Part shown: piece by piece, positions 13,501-34,839 of the stretch
Layout: each line of letters begins with the position of its first letter
Position numbering within the stretch: position 1 is the first letter of the stretch
Source of the DNA: Cheilinus undulatus
Lineage: Eukaryota; Chordata; Actinopteri; Labriformes; Labridae
DNA: 64,000 nucleotides
Direction of reading: 5' to 3'
Assembly: GCF_018320785.1 (NCBI RefSeq)
Contig: NC_054881.1
Span: forward strand, 19,282,275-19,346,274
Position numbers and translations under genes: made by a program
The notes under the pieces: generated by a model
Database searches by the model: none
The model's input: only the letters and a program-made list of their open reading frames with translations
Told to the model about the DNA's origin: nothing

Positions 13501-16500
13501 AATAGCGAGCAAACTCATAAAAGCTATCGTTACTTTTAAAGTCCCTGTATAGTGATAAAAAATACCTGCATTTTTGGTTCGTTGTATGACAGGCCACTGT
13601 GATATGAACCACCAGACCACATTTCAGTCATAAAAAATATCTCTAAGTTTAGAAAATGAAGCTTCAAAATAATTAAAATGAAGCAGTAATATCTGGTCGA
13701 GGATGGTTGAATGAGCTGAAGCCACACCCACTCATGAGACGTATGATCGTCTCCAAAAAAAAAAAAAAACTTCTGATCAGAGCTCAGCTGCCTGGCTCTG
13801 TGCCGGAGCAGAGAGACAGAATTCAATTTACTGTTTTCTGGCACAAATCTCGCTATTATGATACTTTTAATAACCTCTAGGTCCCAGTGGCTGATAGAAT
13901 TGGGAAATTTGCCTCACAGTGGACAAAAATGCAGCATTCAACTGGCTGTTACCTTTTAATGAAGGGAGAGACATCAGCTAACAGCAGACTGAATTGAAAT
14001 GAACTGTCAGTGCTTTTATAATTCCAGCTGTTGATGTCACGGGCTCATATATTTGCCCTGCTTAGATAAAACCAAGCCAAGAAAGAGGTGAACAACTTTC
14101 TAACAGTCTGTAATATTTTGTCAGTGTAAAGGAGTGTGTCACCAATTTTAGATATTTAAATAGGAAAAACTGCCCAATATTGGGCATCTATGACTTCTAT
14201 TTCTGTGGTGTTAAACAGGTTTCCATCAGTCAATGACTTTGTGTGTATGGTGCCAATCATAACTAAAGTTATCCCAAGACACTTTACAAAGGGGGCAGGT
14301 CTAGACCATACTCTTTTGTGGCCTATTATAACAGACCAGTGCAATCATTAGTACGATAATAAGGACTATACTTAATTATAATAGAGATCAGCATTAACAT
14401 TGTTTGATTTTAACTAGAATCATATCAAAGCTTCTTACTCCTGAAACATCTTTTTTAGTCTTTACAAAAAAATATCTCCAATTATCATGTATCACAATTC
14501 AGCTAAAAAAAAATAATGGGTTAAGATTTTTGATCCTTATGACACAGCCCTAGCCCAGATGCTTCATTTCACATGCAATTCATAAATATGTTTCCTAAAA
14601 CTTTAACATGACTTATGTGGTGTCTTTGGAAACATTTCCATCTACAAACTTCAATCTGAAAAAGTCAACTTGTGTGACAGTCTCTGTAAAGTTTGTCTTC
14701 ACCTTCAGGGCATGTTTAAGCTGAGAGGGCACCTATTTGATCTGCCTTTTAAAACGCAGGTGGTGGTCGTCCCTGCAGGCAGTAAAGCAGCAGACTGCCC
14801 ACAGCCTAAACATTCCTGTGTAATAACTCCGGAATAAACAGGCTTCTCCCTGCACCTTTTCCACTCAAACTGTTTGTATCTGCTGTGAAAAAAAGAAGAG
14901 AAACTTCACTGTGACCTCAGAGTGAAGGAGAGGAATCTCCCACTGCAGCAGTTTGGGTAAAACACTGAAAAGGAGGGCTCCAAATTAATAAGAAATGCAC
15001 TATAAAAAAATCTGCTAAACTAATACACTATGAGTCGGCTTGAGCCTTTATGCGCATTGAGAAGAGATATAAATCAGCCTGTAGGTGACTGGTGTGGGAC
15101 AATTTACGTAAGTGTTGCCATAAACATCATCCAGTTAAAGGGGACTTCCTCTCTCCAGCGTTATTGTAACCAGCTGGTGATCTGCTCTATTTCAGGATAA
15201 TGCCACATTCTTCAAAGATAAGTTGTAAAAACACCTCTTGCAGGAAATCAAAGGCTATTTGTTTTATACTGTCTAAGAAGTAACAGTGCATCTCTAGTTC
15301 TCTCTAGTTTTGTTTCAGTTGAGCACCACAAACCTAATTTTGCATATCTATAGCGTTATGAACATTTCTATGTATGCTTCCAATGATAAGAGGAGACCTG
15401 GGTTTGATGTTGCATTGCTTATTACAGCCAACTGATGCCAGGGTTGCCAGGTCCACTTATTATAAGCAACTTTGGGTTAAAATTACTTAAAAGAATAGTT
15501 TAGTTTAGCTTGTTTCTAAAGTGTAATTGCATAATTAAGTGTACTTTGCTCCCTGTACTCCTCCTGTTTTTTGACCTGTTGCAGGATCTTATCCCCTGAT
15601 AACCCCCACTCCATCTCTTCTGTCCTCCATCCCCCCCATACACAGGCTCAGAGGGGACGGACAGCAGGCTGATTTTTGATATTTGTGCCTCTGTGACACT
15701 CTACATTCACTATAGAGACTAAGTGGGGGATGAAATGATCTGCCCTCTCTTTGCTGGCTTCAGGGGTAATCACAGAGGCTTAACAGAGGCAAGAAGAGGA
15801 TCAGTGGAGCCAGTGAGACAGCCTGCATGTCTAACTTTTCTCTCTTGCACTTCAAAAACATTGACAAATATTGTAAACTAACAGACAGGGACACTGAATA
15901 TCATGCCGTTGCAGCATCAGTATGAATGTCTCAAGGGGTAATGATGGCAAACCTTCAGGGTCCCCTTTAAAGTGTTATCAGAATGGATCTAACTTCAAAT
16001 GGTAGATGAGTCAAGCAGCCATGCCACTTCTGATAAACGCCAGAAGCAATCAGAATAAACAGCTGGCAGTTCTACATCATTCTATTTATAACTTATTTTT
16101 TGTAGTTTTTTGGAAACGAAATCTATCCTTGAAGATTTTTTGACAGCCCCAAATGTGCAATATCTTGATTGAGATTGTAAAATTACAAGTTTCAGTAAAT
16201 CATTTATGGCCGCTTATGCAATGTAACTATTTATGTACTTATACTGTTAAAAAGTGGCCTCCCTTTTGCACAGTGTGGTTGGCAAGGCCGGGCTCTTTTG
16301 AGTAGCAAAGCTGCTTCTTTTAGGATTGTTTCTACAGGCCTCACTGCTTGTTTCTCTTGCAAGATCTGGCAACCCCACCTGGTGTTATGCTCATTTCTAC
16401 GATGCTTGGCTATTAAATAAAGAGATAAATAATCAGTCACATCAAGTGTTATTTCATTAAAGGTTGAGTATTCACAACTGCTGTAAATTTCCAATAAGTG

Positions 16501-19225
16501 GCATCTTTAGCTCACTGCTAGCTACTGATGGAAGTGCCTGTGTTTTTGCTAAGGCTTTGGAAAATGATGCCTAAACATTGTGCAATGCATTAACTTTAAA
16601 TGTTAGGTGAAATTGAACAAAACGGCAGCTGAATCTTGTCACATCTTCGAATGGCACAAAAGATTTATTGAAGATAAAAAGGATGTTCTGGGCACCCATG
16701 CACATCAAAAACTTCTGAAAACATTCAACAAATTGAACAAATGGCTCGTAAAGATCAACGACTCAGTATAAGAATGATAGCAGAAATGGACTTCATTGAT
16801 AAAGAGACCGTTTGGTATTTTTTTTTTTTTTGCATGTGCCAAAGTTGTCCTGAAACTTCTGACTCCTGATCAAAAAGGGAAACACAAGCAAATTTGTGGA
16901 GAAATTTTGGAACAAATTGGAGGAGTCACAGTTTTTTAGAAGGAGTGATTACATGTGATGAAACTAGGGTTGCCAATGCCCAGAAATATAAATAAGGAAC
17001 AGAGCACTGACCAAAATAATTTGTAGGGTTAGGAGGTTAGGGTTACTTAGGCAGTTCAGGTAAAATACCACCTATTAACTGCTACAACATTACATGGAAT
17101 GACTTGATAATCAAGACATTATTACCAGGTAAATACCTTCTTAATAAACCATATCCCCATGTTATAACTTGTAAATTACTAGGTAATTTAGGCCCATTAA
17201 AATAAAGTGTTTCCCTTGTGTTAAAAAGCCTATTTTGCATGGATATTGCTATGGTGTGTCTTGAGATTCTGGGTTGATCTTAGGTGTGCCTTCTGCAGCA
17301 AAAGTTTGAAATCCACTGCATCAGAAAACAGCATCAACACCGAGGCTGAGGAAAGCACAACAGAGCACGTCCAAATCCAAGGCCATGTTGATTGTTTTCT
17401 TTGACATTAAGGGTATAATTTTGGTGGAGTGGGTTCCAGGAGGGTGAATCAAGACGATTACAAACAGAAAAAAATGTGAGGAAAAGCCAGAAGACAGACA
17501 CCACAATTGTGGAAAAATGGTTTCATTCTTCATCAAGACAACGCGCCAGCTCACACTGCGCTCCCAGTAAAGCAGTTTCTGGTCCTAAAACAAATCCTTA
17601 TCCCTATTCTCTGGATATGGCGCCGTGTGACTTTTGTCTGCTTTGATCAGTGGATGACCTGAATGCAGAAGGTAAGCCTATTAAAGGAGAGAGACATTGA
17701 AAAATGTTTATGTTCAATAAAACTGCATCAGCATTAGTCTCATTTTAACAGCCATATCTTGTATGTAGAATCTTGATATGTTTTATATTAAGTTTACATG
17801 TGATTAGTTATTTGACTCTGATTTGAGCTACAGTACGTGGTTGATAGCTTAACAAGATCTCTCCACCTACCCACCCTCAAATAAATATGAAATAAGACAT
17901 TTAAAATCAACAAATGTTTTCATTTTGCTTGATTGATGAGAATAATGAAAAATAGGCCAAAGAAAGCAGGAAGTGAGAGATAAGTGTTGATTTCGGTGTT
18001 GTAAGTGTTTTTATTTATTTTTTAATGCAGGGACAATCCATCTTTATTTTTATTTATATAGCAGACCATCAGCTGAGATAGGCAACTGGCATCCTGAGGG
18101 CCACACGCACCCTAATCAGGCCCCTGCCAGTAATAGATTAAAAACTGAATGGGTGTTCAGTTTTTTTGTGTTTAGACTTCCTTATTTTGTCTCAAAGTCT
18201 TGGATATGGGCAAAATAGCCTGATTAAAAATCATTTCGTTTTTCTTTATTCTCTTCTTTTATTCCATGATCCTAGTCAGATTAAATCCCTAGTGTGGAAT
18301 GGGAATATGATTGTATGCATGACATTATGATAAAAGAAAACAAACTTACTTGTTGTTAAAATAATTTGGATGAATGGAGGGGATGCCTATGTCACTGCAG
18401 CAGCTTAAGCTTCAGTCTTGTGTAGAGTGATCACTATCAGATGTATTGATCATGCGCAATAAGAGTTAAATGTGTAACAGCGACAGCCAACTCTAAACTT
18501 CCCACCTTTTCTCCCAGCATGCACTTACTTCTCCCTCGTTCCTTTATGAACGTGATGAGATCCTTGAAGTACTTGGTGTCGTCCTCGTACGGAAAAGCCT
18601 CCACCGTGATGTTCATCTCGTCCTTCAGGTTCAGGTAGATCCCCTCAGACAGGAAGTAGTGCGGCCGGTCGTCCTGCCGCAGGTCGTGGAAGATGACCAT
18701 GGCGCGGGACGTCCAGTTAAAGTGGGTGTGCAGCACGTTGGCGAAGTCCCCCAGTTTGGTAGAGGACGGCCCGCTGCGCACGATGGTCCTGTACTCGTCG
18801 CGCTTGTAGAAGCCGTACGCGGGTCCTCCAGCGGTGATCAGAGGGAGTTTCCAGTGAGACGCGAAACGCCCCACGGAGGCTAGTGGGTACACGCACCCAG
18901 GTCCGAAGAAAGCGTCCGGGCGGATGTAAAGCTTCGCGTCCACGGCCACCACCTGCGCTCGACTCTCCGCGCACGAGCCCACTAAAGGGTCCTCCGTGCT
19001 GTAGTTGAGGATGTTGATGGAGCGGCCGAGAAGCAGCCCGTGTTTACCGTGGAGGTCCTCGTGCGCCATGAGGATGGCCGGGAAGACGCGCGGCAGAGCC
19101 CACGGGTACTTGTGGTGGTTGTCCGGGAGCATCACCGCCACAGTGATGTTACCTGAGCTGAGAGGGAGGAAGCAGTAGGGCAACGCCACGAGCAGGCACC
19201 ATCCCAGCGCGCTTCTGCATCCCAT
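1374..19225 (-). CDS. npr2: Natriuretic peptide receptor guanylate cyclase (npr2/npr1 type), 5' part
   Basis: Membrane receptor that binds natriuretic peptides outside the cell and makes cGMP inside. Two coding exons are visible: 18529-19225 and 1374-1555, read right to left. They join in phase 1 and give 293 residues of signal peptide plus ligand-binding ectodomain. The transmembrane segment, kinase-homology and cyclase domains must lie beyond position 1. The peptide has the family blocks GPGCVYP, RFASHW, a KLGDF segment, HFNWT and YICGPL, with several N-x-S/T glycosylation sites. HFNWT, DDRPHYF and YICGPL resemble GC-B (npr2); DEY, KLGDF and NITV resemble GC-A (npr1). I favour npr2, also because the neighbours are human chromosome 9 genes, but npr1 is possible. 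The decoy receptor npr3 fits worse. The 17-kb intron is full of repeats. Confidence 0.9.
2188..2510 (+). mobile_element. Tc1-like transposon, 5' end remnant
   Basis: Begins TACAGTGCATTCAGAAAGTA and continues with TTCAGACC, TTATGACAAAGTGAAAACAG and ACATAAGTATTCAGACC. This is the familiar left end of a Tc1-like family in fish, including the internal repeat of the ITR. No transposase sequence follows; instead the purine-rich array at 2510 begins. Confidence 0.7.
2510..2990 (+). repeat. Degenerate GTGGCAAAAATGGGTTAAA array A
   Basis: About 480 bp of imperfect units, roughly 18-25 bp, built from GTGGCAAAAA, ATGGGTTAAA and AAAAGAAGTGG blocks. The plus strand is strongly purine-rich. Open frames on either strand here are by-products of the repeat. 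Confidence 0.8.
3000..3375. repeat. Dispersed fish repeat fragment between arrays
   Basis: Text such as TTGAGTGTCCACTTGAGGCT, GACTGACAG, GGGCGGGCTCTTGTCTGCCG and GGCTGCCATAGACTGGCTTC resembles a common teleost interspersed repeat recalled from memory. No coding potential seen. Confidence 0.4.
3376..3620 (+). repeat. Degenerate purine-rich array A2
   Basis: A weaker stretch of the same GGCAAAAATTGG/GGTTAAAAGTGG units, separated from array A by about 390 bp. It suggests one original array split by later insertion or decay. Confidence 0.6.
3865..3885 (+). repeat. (CTG)7 microsatellite
   Basis: Seven uninterrupted CTG triplets in non-coding DNA of the npr intron. Confidence 0.9.
5001..5143 (+). 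repeat. 140-bp dispersed repeat, copy 1
   Basis: Runs from AAAGGAGGAGGCTAGGGTGG through CATCAGCATTAATGCAA and ATTTAAATGGACC to AAAGAGCTGTGAT. It is closely similar to the reverse complement of 12007-12145, so the two form a 7-kb-spaced inverted pair in the npr intron. Confidence 0.75.
5340..5960. repeat. Repeat cluster with LINE-like 3' tail
   Basis: Two blocks with CTCAAGGATGA signatures (5505 and 5955) resemble a common teleost repeat. Between them, 5700-5872 reads CTTGGCCAGGTCACCCTTGT to GGTTAAATAAAGATTAAATA, the typical 3' end of a fish LINE on the plus strand. No coding part of that LINE is present. Confidence 0.5.
7190..8235 (+). mobile_element. Tc1-like transposon with decayed transposase
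   Basis: The transposase start is recognisable at ATG 7332 (MKTKEHS), followed by IPWSSVKFIIKIWKE and PMTTLKELQAS, then a CNS/catalytic part with WSDETEMVLFGHQTNRYVW (frame-shifted), and GGGSIMLWE. A deletion removes most of the region with the second catalytic Asp; the end has VSRCASLF and GASTRY. Frameshifts and stops show it is dead. A single 168-codon frame at 7506-8012 is a chance survivor of several frames. The ends are too decayed to define ITRs. Confidence 0.8.
9500..10310 (+). repeat. Degenerate GTGGCAAAAATGGGTTAAA array B
   Basis: About 800 bp of the same unit family as array A, inside the npr intron. GGCAAAAA, GGTTAAA and AAAAAGAAGTGG blocks recur with frequent indels. Confidence 0.85.
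10311..16632. other. npr intron 1, central part
   Basis: Apart from the inverted repeat copy at 12007-12145, I see AT-rich unique-looking DNA with poly(A) tracts (for example 13756). 14230-14345 (CCAAGACACTTTACAAAGGG, GCAGGTCTAGACC) resembles another fish repeat. No supported exon. Confidence 0.5.
12007..12145 (-). repeat. 140-bp dispersed repeat, copy 2 (inverted)
   Basis: Reverse complement shares AAAGGAGGAGGCTGGGGTGG, GCATCAGCATTAATGCAAGC and ATTTAAATGGACCGC with copy 1. Similarity is about 80% by eye. Confidence 0.75.
16633..17660 (+). mobile_element. Mariner transposon remnant
   Basis: Frame-shifted pieces of mariner transposase are readable in order: FEWHKRFIEDKKDVLG (about 16645), RKDQRLSIRMIAE (16745), CAKVVLKLLTPDQKGKHKQI (16830), ITCDET (16950), IKGIILVEWV (17405), the HQDNAPAHTA type block (17530), VKQFLVLKQ, and YSLDMAPCDF (17605). 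The three catalytic aspartate motifs survive, but stops, frameshifts and about 400 bp of foreign sequence at 16970-17370 separate them. Confidence 0.75.
18529..19225 (-). CDS. npr2: npr exon 1: signal peptide and N-terminal ectodomain
   Basis: 697 bp of open frame from ATG 19225-19223 to a GTAAGT donor (intron begins at 18528). The chosen ATG has G at -3 and G at +4, and is followed by a hydrophobic stretch (LGWCLLVALPYCFL) typical of a signal peptide. The open frame continues further upstream with other ATGs, but those add an arginine-rich lead before the signal peptide and are less likely. The exon and the 200 bases before it are clearly GC-rich, unlike the surrounding AT-rich DNA, as expected of a CpG-island promoter. 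It ends in phase 1, matching exon 2. Confidence 0.92.
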
Positions 19226-19330
19226 GTCGCGTCCCGGAGAAGTCCCAGAGAGTAGGGGCACTGAAGAGGAGACACGGCCGGCTGTGGCACCCTCACGCCA
19301 ACACATACGTCTCCCTAGCTCTCTGCCTCC
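19000..19330 (-). promoter_or_regulatory. Probable CpG-rich promoter and 5' UTR of npr
   Basis: Around and just upstream of the npr start codon the sequence is dense in CG dinucleotides, whereas flanks are AT-rich. A transcription start cannot be placed precisely. No convincing TATA box was seen. Confidence 0.4.
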
Positions 19331-20254
19331 TTCCCTCTCTTTCAAAAGTCAAACAAAGTGGGTAAAAGCATCATCTGGTTGTGCCAGCCTGGTTGTGCCA
19401 TGCGCCTCGGGTGCGTAAATCCACTGTAAATAAGTTCCGCTGTTTCCTAAATCCTCTCTCGTGACGCGGCGGCTCCTCTCACCGACGGCCTCTCAGAGTG
19501 ATAACTCATCCACAGAGACTGGAACTTAAATCAGAGCAGAGCAGCCCTCTGCTCGGCCCCCGCACGTCACACACTGTAAGAAATGTCCTCTGACATCCAG
19601 CAGTTCCACACGGAGTCTGAACCAGTTATTCCACTGGTAATTAATCCATTATTTACAGGAGATTCCATTATTTTAAAGTAGCTCATATTTATTTGAACTT
19701 TAAGGTTATTCAAGGAGTAACAAAGCATGACTCTGGCTTTTATGTCTGATAAACTAAGAAATCGATCAGCAGTATTATCAAGAGGAGTACGTCATAACTA
19801 CACGTGGTTGTTTACGCTCAGTAAAGAAAATATGACTAAACCAAAGTTCAAAAGGATGAATTAAAGGTTAAAATATTTCATTTGTCTAATTTTTTTGCAG
19901 TGTTTTGAGTGAGCACGTTGGTTTAAACGGGCTTGTGTCGCCCTCTGCTGGTTATTTAACGTAATAAGGTGAGCTACAAGCATGGCAGGTCTCTGGTGAA
20001 CCTTTTCTTTGAGGATTTAGGTTTACTCATCTCAAAGGGGAGAGACAGCTGGGTCCCAGCAAAACTGGGAGGCCACAAAGGTCAGCAAAATCATGATCCA
20101 TTAAAAGACTTACCTTTTTATTGTTAATGTTCAAAATGTGGATGGGCACACTGAACTAAATGATTAAGGAAGAATTGCCACACTTCATAGCAAAGCCATA
20201 ATGTGCACAAAATAAGGATGCCAGAAAATAATGTGGCATAAACTGAGGCAACTT

Positions 20255-21005
20255 TTACATGGAAAAAATTAAATACTTGTGAAAGCAACAACAATGGGTC
20301 CAAAGTGGTAAAAACAAAGAGGCAAAAGTGGAAAAAATGGACAAAAAAAGGCAAAAAAGTAGTAAGAAATTATCAAAAGTGGCAAAAAAAAGTTGCAGAA
20401 ATGGGTGACAAATGCCATAAATGGCCAAAAATGTGAAGAAAGGGGTAAAATGAAGCAAAAATTTGCAAAAGCTGCTAAATGAAGTGGCAAATATGTGTAA
20501 TAAGTGGAGAAAAAAGGCAAAAATTAGCAAAAAAAAAAAGAGGCATAAATAATGTAAAATTATAAACATGGGGCAAAAATGTGCTAAGGCTGCAAAGAAT
20601 AACAGCAAAAATGGGCAAAAAGGTGGAAAATGGGTTGAAAGTGGCAAAAAGAAGAAGCAAAACTGGGGAAAATTGACAAAAAAAAAGTGGCAAAACTTTG
20701 GTTTAAAATGGTAAAAATGTGAGAAAAGTGGCAAATGTGGCAAAAATGAATAAAGGGGGCAAAAAGCTGTAAAAATGGGTTAAAAGCAGCAAAAAAGGGG
20801 TGATAAAAATGGGCCACCAGCAGCAAAAATGTGGCAATCAGCATAAAAAGGGATATAAAATGGGTTACATTTGGCAAAAATTTCTAAAAAAGTTTATAGA
20901 CTGGGCAAAGGTGGCAATAAGATATTGCAAAAAGGTGTGAAAGTTACAAAAATGTGCTGTAAGTGGCAACCAGTGGCAAAAAAGTGGCAAACATCAGCCA
21001 AAAAG

Positions 21006-21042
<37 letters not shown>

Positions 21043-21100
21043 AAATGGGGCAAAAACTGAAAATAAAAAATGGCAAGTATGGGAACAAAGTGGCAAAAAG
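20255..21100 (+). repeat. Degenerate GTGGCAAAAATGGGTTAAA array C with A31 tract
   Basis: The longest array, about 850 bp, between the npr promoter and the alad 3' end. It contains a run of 31 A (21010-21040). The long frames on the minus strand, rich in F, L, P and H, are only the repeat translated. Confidence 0.85.
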
Positions 21101-21539
21101 AAGTTCGCCCATGAGGGTTTGTCAGGGGCCCAGACAATTCTGTACGCAGACCTGGTGGCACAAGTACAAACTTTTAACAGTTTTTGATATATTTTATGGT
21201 TTTCTGAACTTCATGCAATTAAAACTAAGTTGTATTACAACTTCATGACAAGGTTTTACTGATACAAGGTGACAGATGATTTAAAAGCTAGAAAACTGGA
21301 TCCTTGGATGGCAGCAAACTAATCAAAGGCATAAACAGCTCCCTCTGCTGGTGTATGGAAGGAGTATCACCCAACATGGAAAAATATGCTCCACTTACAA
21401 ATTGATGAGTTCAGAAAAAGCAAAGCCTTGTTTAGTTTGGTGGATAACAGAGCTCCGGATGTAAACAAAAAGAAATGTCAGGAGCAGTGAGGAGGACTTC
21501 TGAGGCTTAAGAGTTTCTACGCTGTGAGAGCAATTTTAG

Positions 21540-22160
21540 TAGGGATGCACCAAATTATCAGCACGATATTGGTATCAGTGGAGCCAGATGGTAAATTCAA
21601 CGTGCTGAGGCCTGTCCAAGAAAAGCTTTCAGTGTGGCTCTGCTCTTCTTGTAATAAAGAGATATTGTCCAATTCTGACCACGGCTATGGCTGCATCTGT
21701 TTTAATCTCTTTGCCAGCTGTTATTGTTTCTAGTCTTGCAATCTTCTACTAAACCTACCACTAATCTGTTTGGCAGTGTGGCTGTTCTGGGATCCTCCTG
21801 CCTTTCCAGGAGCCTACATGGGGAGCATTAAGCAGGAACAGCACATGCTCCTGCTCTTCCCATGCCGATAAGGAAAGCATGAAGCAGGGAGAGAAGCAGC
21901 AAAAACCCCAGAGCAGGGCAGACATAAATGACATCAGAATAACATTGATTAAGGTAGATGCAGAATAAAGGAGGAGCTGGGGTGGAGGGGGGTTGCAGGA
22001 GCAGCTTCCAGATAGCGGCTTAGCCAGGCAAGAGCAATTTAAATATGTAAGCATAAGAGCGATTATTCAATAGTGTGCTTAGAGTGAATCAGCTGGCTGC
22101 ATGAGATCAGTTGACCTTAATTATTGCAGTGCTTGACTCCATGGCTTGCCTTAATGCCAT
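21540..22160 (+). repeat. Dispersed fish repeat, partly related to the 140-bp family
   Basis: Contains AAAGGAGGAGCTGGGGTGGA at 21968 like the 140-bp copies, followed by a TTAGAGTGAATCAGCTGG and TTGACTCCATGGCTTGC region that I recall as repetitive in teleosts. It lies between the npr promoter and the alad 3' end. No gene seen. Confidence 0.4.
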
Positions 22161-22850
22161 ATGCTTAATTTTTCAGTCTTCATCTGCAAAACCATGAAAA
22201 TATCAACATTTCATGCATGTTACCAAAAAGTATGTATTACATAATTCATCCCCTTTAAGTCATAAAAAAATATATTTAACCCATTTACACATGAAGCCAC
22301 CTAAATAAATATTCTCTAAGGCCTGAATATTTGTTGAAATCAACCTCTAAAAACCTGGTGTTTTTCTGAAAACATCACAGAATTTCAATGTTTACTAAAA
22401 TCTTTATTTCTCAGCCTCTGCAGCAGTCATTGTCCAGAAATACTGCTGTTTTCTGCCATGTCTCTTCTCACACCCAGTTATCAGCCATCATCCAATGTCA
22501 CTGCTCAAATTTAAAAACTTTTTCATCCGTCAGTTTCCCATGTGGAGGCTAAATAGGCTAAGACCCAACAATTTTTTTATCCCATTCACAAGTGTATTTT
22601 GGCAAACCACATTACAGGTCAGCATTCACATGTCTGTAAAACAAGACAATCATCCATACTGTGCTGACATCTCATCAGGTCTTAAAGGTACACACAAACT
22701 CTGCATCTGGCCTGCATGGGGTAAATTAAGATAAGAATAAAACAAGTCCTCATTCATGAAGGCCACTTTGAATCCAAACTTGTAGGCATGAACATCTGGT
22801 TAGTCAAATTTAAATAAACACACAAACTGCTGCATCTCTCAGTGAATTAT

Positions 22851-22856
22851 TTTATT
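22851..22856 (-). promoter_or_regulatory. Candidate alad polyadenylation signal
   Basis: An AATAAA hexamer on the minus strand about 520 bases after the alad stop codon. This is a reasonable 3' UTR length, but it is only motif evidence. Confidence 0.4.
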
Positions 22857-23373
22857 TTCTCTCAAGTCGATAAGAGCTTGTTTGTTGATGACATTGCTAA
22901 AGCTTTCAGCTTTACATACAGCAGTAGCATGTAGATCAGAGATGTTCTCTGCCATAATTCATACAAATACAATGTTTATAATCTTATCAGTTTAGGGAGA
23001 TGACTGACTGTATTTAATGCTCTCAGTGACACACAAGAGAGGCCTCCTTCAAGGAAACACCAACAAGATTGTCAACGTCTACATTCTCAGTGTTCATCTC
23101 CATGTTAGCCCTTCAAAGTGTAAAACAAAATATAGCATGGATATGTGACTCTATTTAAAAACTACTTACAAATAAACACAGACAACCTACAATTTAATCA
23201 GAAAACTAAGCAGATAAAGTCAAATAAAGGCCTAAAAATAATCTTTTCATACCCTCTATTTCCTTTAGTGCTCAATGTTAGCATGACTGAGTCAACAGCA
23301 GGTTAGCACTCTTAAGGAGTGCATCTGTTGGTCCGTTTATAGGTCCGTCCATCCTTTGGCACCATGTTCATCT

Positions 23374-32965
<9,592 letters not shown>

Positions 32966-33404
32966 CTTTACCCTTAGACAAAGAGTGAAGCGCAGTAAAA
33001 AAACACAGGGAAGAGACGGGGCTGTCCTGACTTTGATTCAAACACAGACAAAAAACACAGCATTCACATTCTTGGTTTTCATCTCAGCTCAGTCACCATT
33101 AAAACTGAGCAAGCATGCATGAGACCGCTTCTCTAAACAGAGGCTCAGATCTCCATCTCACTGCTGAGTAAGCAAAAAGAAGGTTTCTGGGTGGCGTCTG
33201 GCCATTTTCCTTCATTCACTTGAATTTCGGAGTAACAATGACACATTTCCTTATTTTTAAGACAGTGAAACATTTCTATGAAAGGCTGGGTAAAATGACC
33301 AAAAATCAAACCTGATATATTCCAGCTGAATTGTTAAATGAATATATAACTAAAACTCTTTTTCTGTTAAAAAAAAAAAGGTTTATTTAAAAAGTCAGTC
33401 AGTT

Positions 33405-33840
33405 TTATGTAGGGCTGGATAATCAATTGAAATTTAGATTAAATTGAAATGAATCTTTCAGCAATTTTTAAATTGAAGTGTCAATTTTTTTTCTCAAATA
33501 ATTTGCAAAAAAAGATTCCAACTGTCCTTGATTTGTACTGTATTTTTTTGTATAAAAAATAAGAGACATAAGATCATCATTACCTTTAATACAATTCATA
33601 CCAAATCTTAAATGAGTAAAAAAAATTGCAAATCCAATTTTTTTCCAAAACTGTTTTTGCTTAGTTTAATCTACCAAATATCCTGTTTTTTTATAATAAA
33701 GAACACCTTATTGCTTGCATTTGTTGAGAAATACATACATTAGGAACTTGTGAAATAATCGCATATTAAATTGCAATTGCAATGTTCAGTGAAAAATAAA
33801 ACATTTAGATAATTTTCCCAAATTGCTAAGCTCTGGTTTT
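33405..33840. repeat. MITE-like element (AGGGCTGG ends)
   Basis: Starts GTAGGGCTGGATAATCAATT and ends CCAAATTGCTAAGCTCTGG. AT-rich and non-coding, it resembles a non-autonomous DNA element frequent in teleosts. It lies in the predicted alad first intron. Confidence 0.4.
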
Positions 33841-34839
33841 AAGTGAAATTCACATGGGCCAAATACCAACAGTAATAGCCATGTTGATACGCACATAAAA
33901 ATGCTAAAAAATAAACCACCTATTAGTGAAAAAAAAAATCGAGTAAAAATACCACCTAAATTAAAAATTTAAAAAATTCCATCTCTCCTTTTCAATTAAT
34001 ACATTTAAATGGATCAGCTTATGGTCAATAAGCTCATTATAAATGTTTTTTTTCTGTATCTATATGAATATAAATTACAATGTCTTACCGTATATCTCTG
34101 TGAAAATGTGCTACAGCTTAGGAACCCAAAAGACTGCCTATGCCTTATATATAGGGGCCCACTAAGTTGACGTAACATTACAAAATAACTGCCTTCACTT
34201 ACTCAGTCTGACGTGTTTATCTTCCTAGTTTTATCATCTGATTGACCTGTCAATAAAATGACGCCGTTATTAAAAATACTTCCTACACAGAAAGAGCTGA
34301 GTCATGAGCTCGCTCTCATGTTACTCACAAGCAATGAGCAAATGCTAAAATGAAGAGAAAATCCTTCAGCTTTTGTGCAATAAACACTTGACAGAACATT
34401 GTACAGCAAATATGAAGACTTGAATAAATTTTATCGTTACCATTAGCCAATTTTGAAACATGATAAAAAACTACCTCCAAAAATGTCATTGTTTTGAGCC
34501 GTGCTCCAAATTCTCCACTTATATATATAAATACTGTTTTTTCCAGCTGTTTATTATTAGGGTAAACTGTTATTTTTAGCATTTCTATCAGCATTGCCCC
34601 TAATTTTAAAAATCAATGCATTTGTGTTAATAGTACCATTGGCAACAGTGTAAACGTGGGCATGCTCTTAAGATTAGGTCTGAAGGATGTGAGAAAAATG
34701 TGTCATTAAACTTTGAAAATTTTGCAGTAACGATATAGAACAAAGATAAAGAGTGCATTTTATCTATAACAACTCATAGTTCATGTCTTTCAGCTGATTT
34801 TCTTGTTTCAATTAATACCAGTGATAGCAGCATGTCATT

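Noticed and set aside
18659-18974. Open frames on the plus strand and in another minus frame over npr exon 1
   Set aside because: GC-rich coding DNA produces shadow frames; only the receptor frame carries family motifs.
20124-20877. Several overlapping minus-strand open frames rich in F, L, P and H
   Set aside because: They are translations of the purine-rich degenerate array C. The same holds for frames at 2383-2905, 9788-10278, 24401-24829 and 37702-38182.
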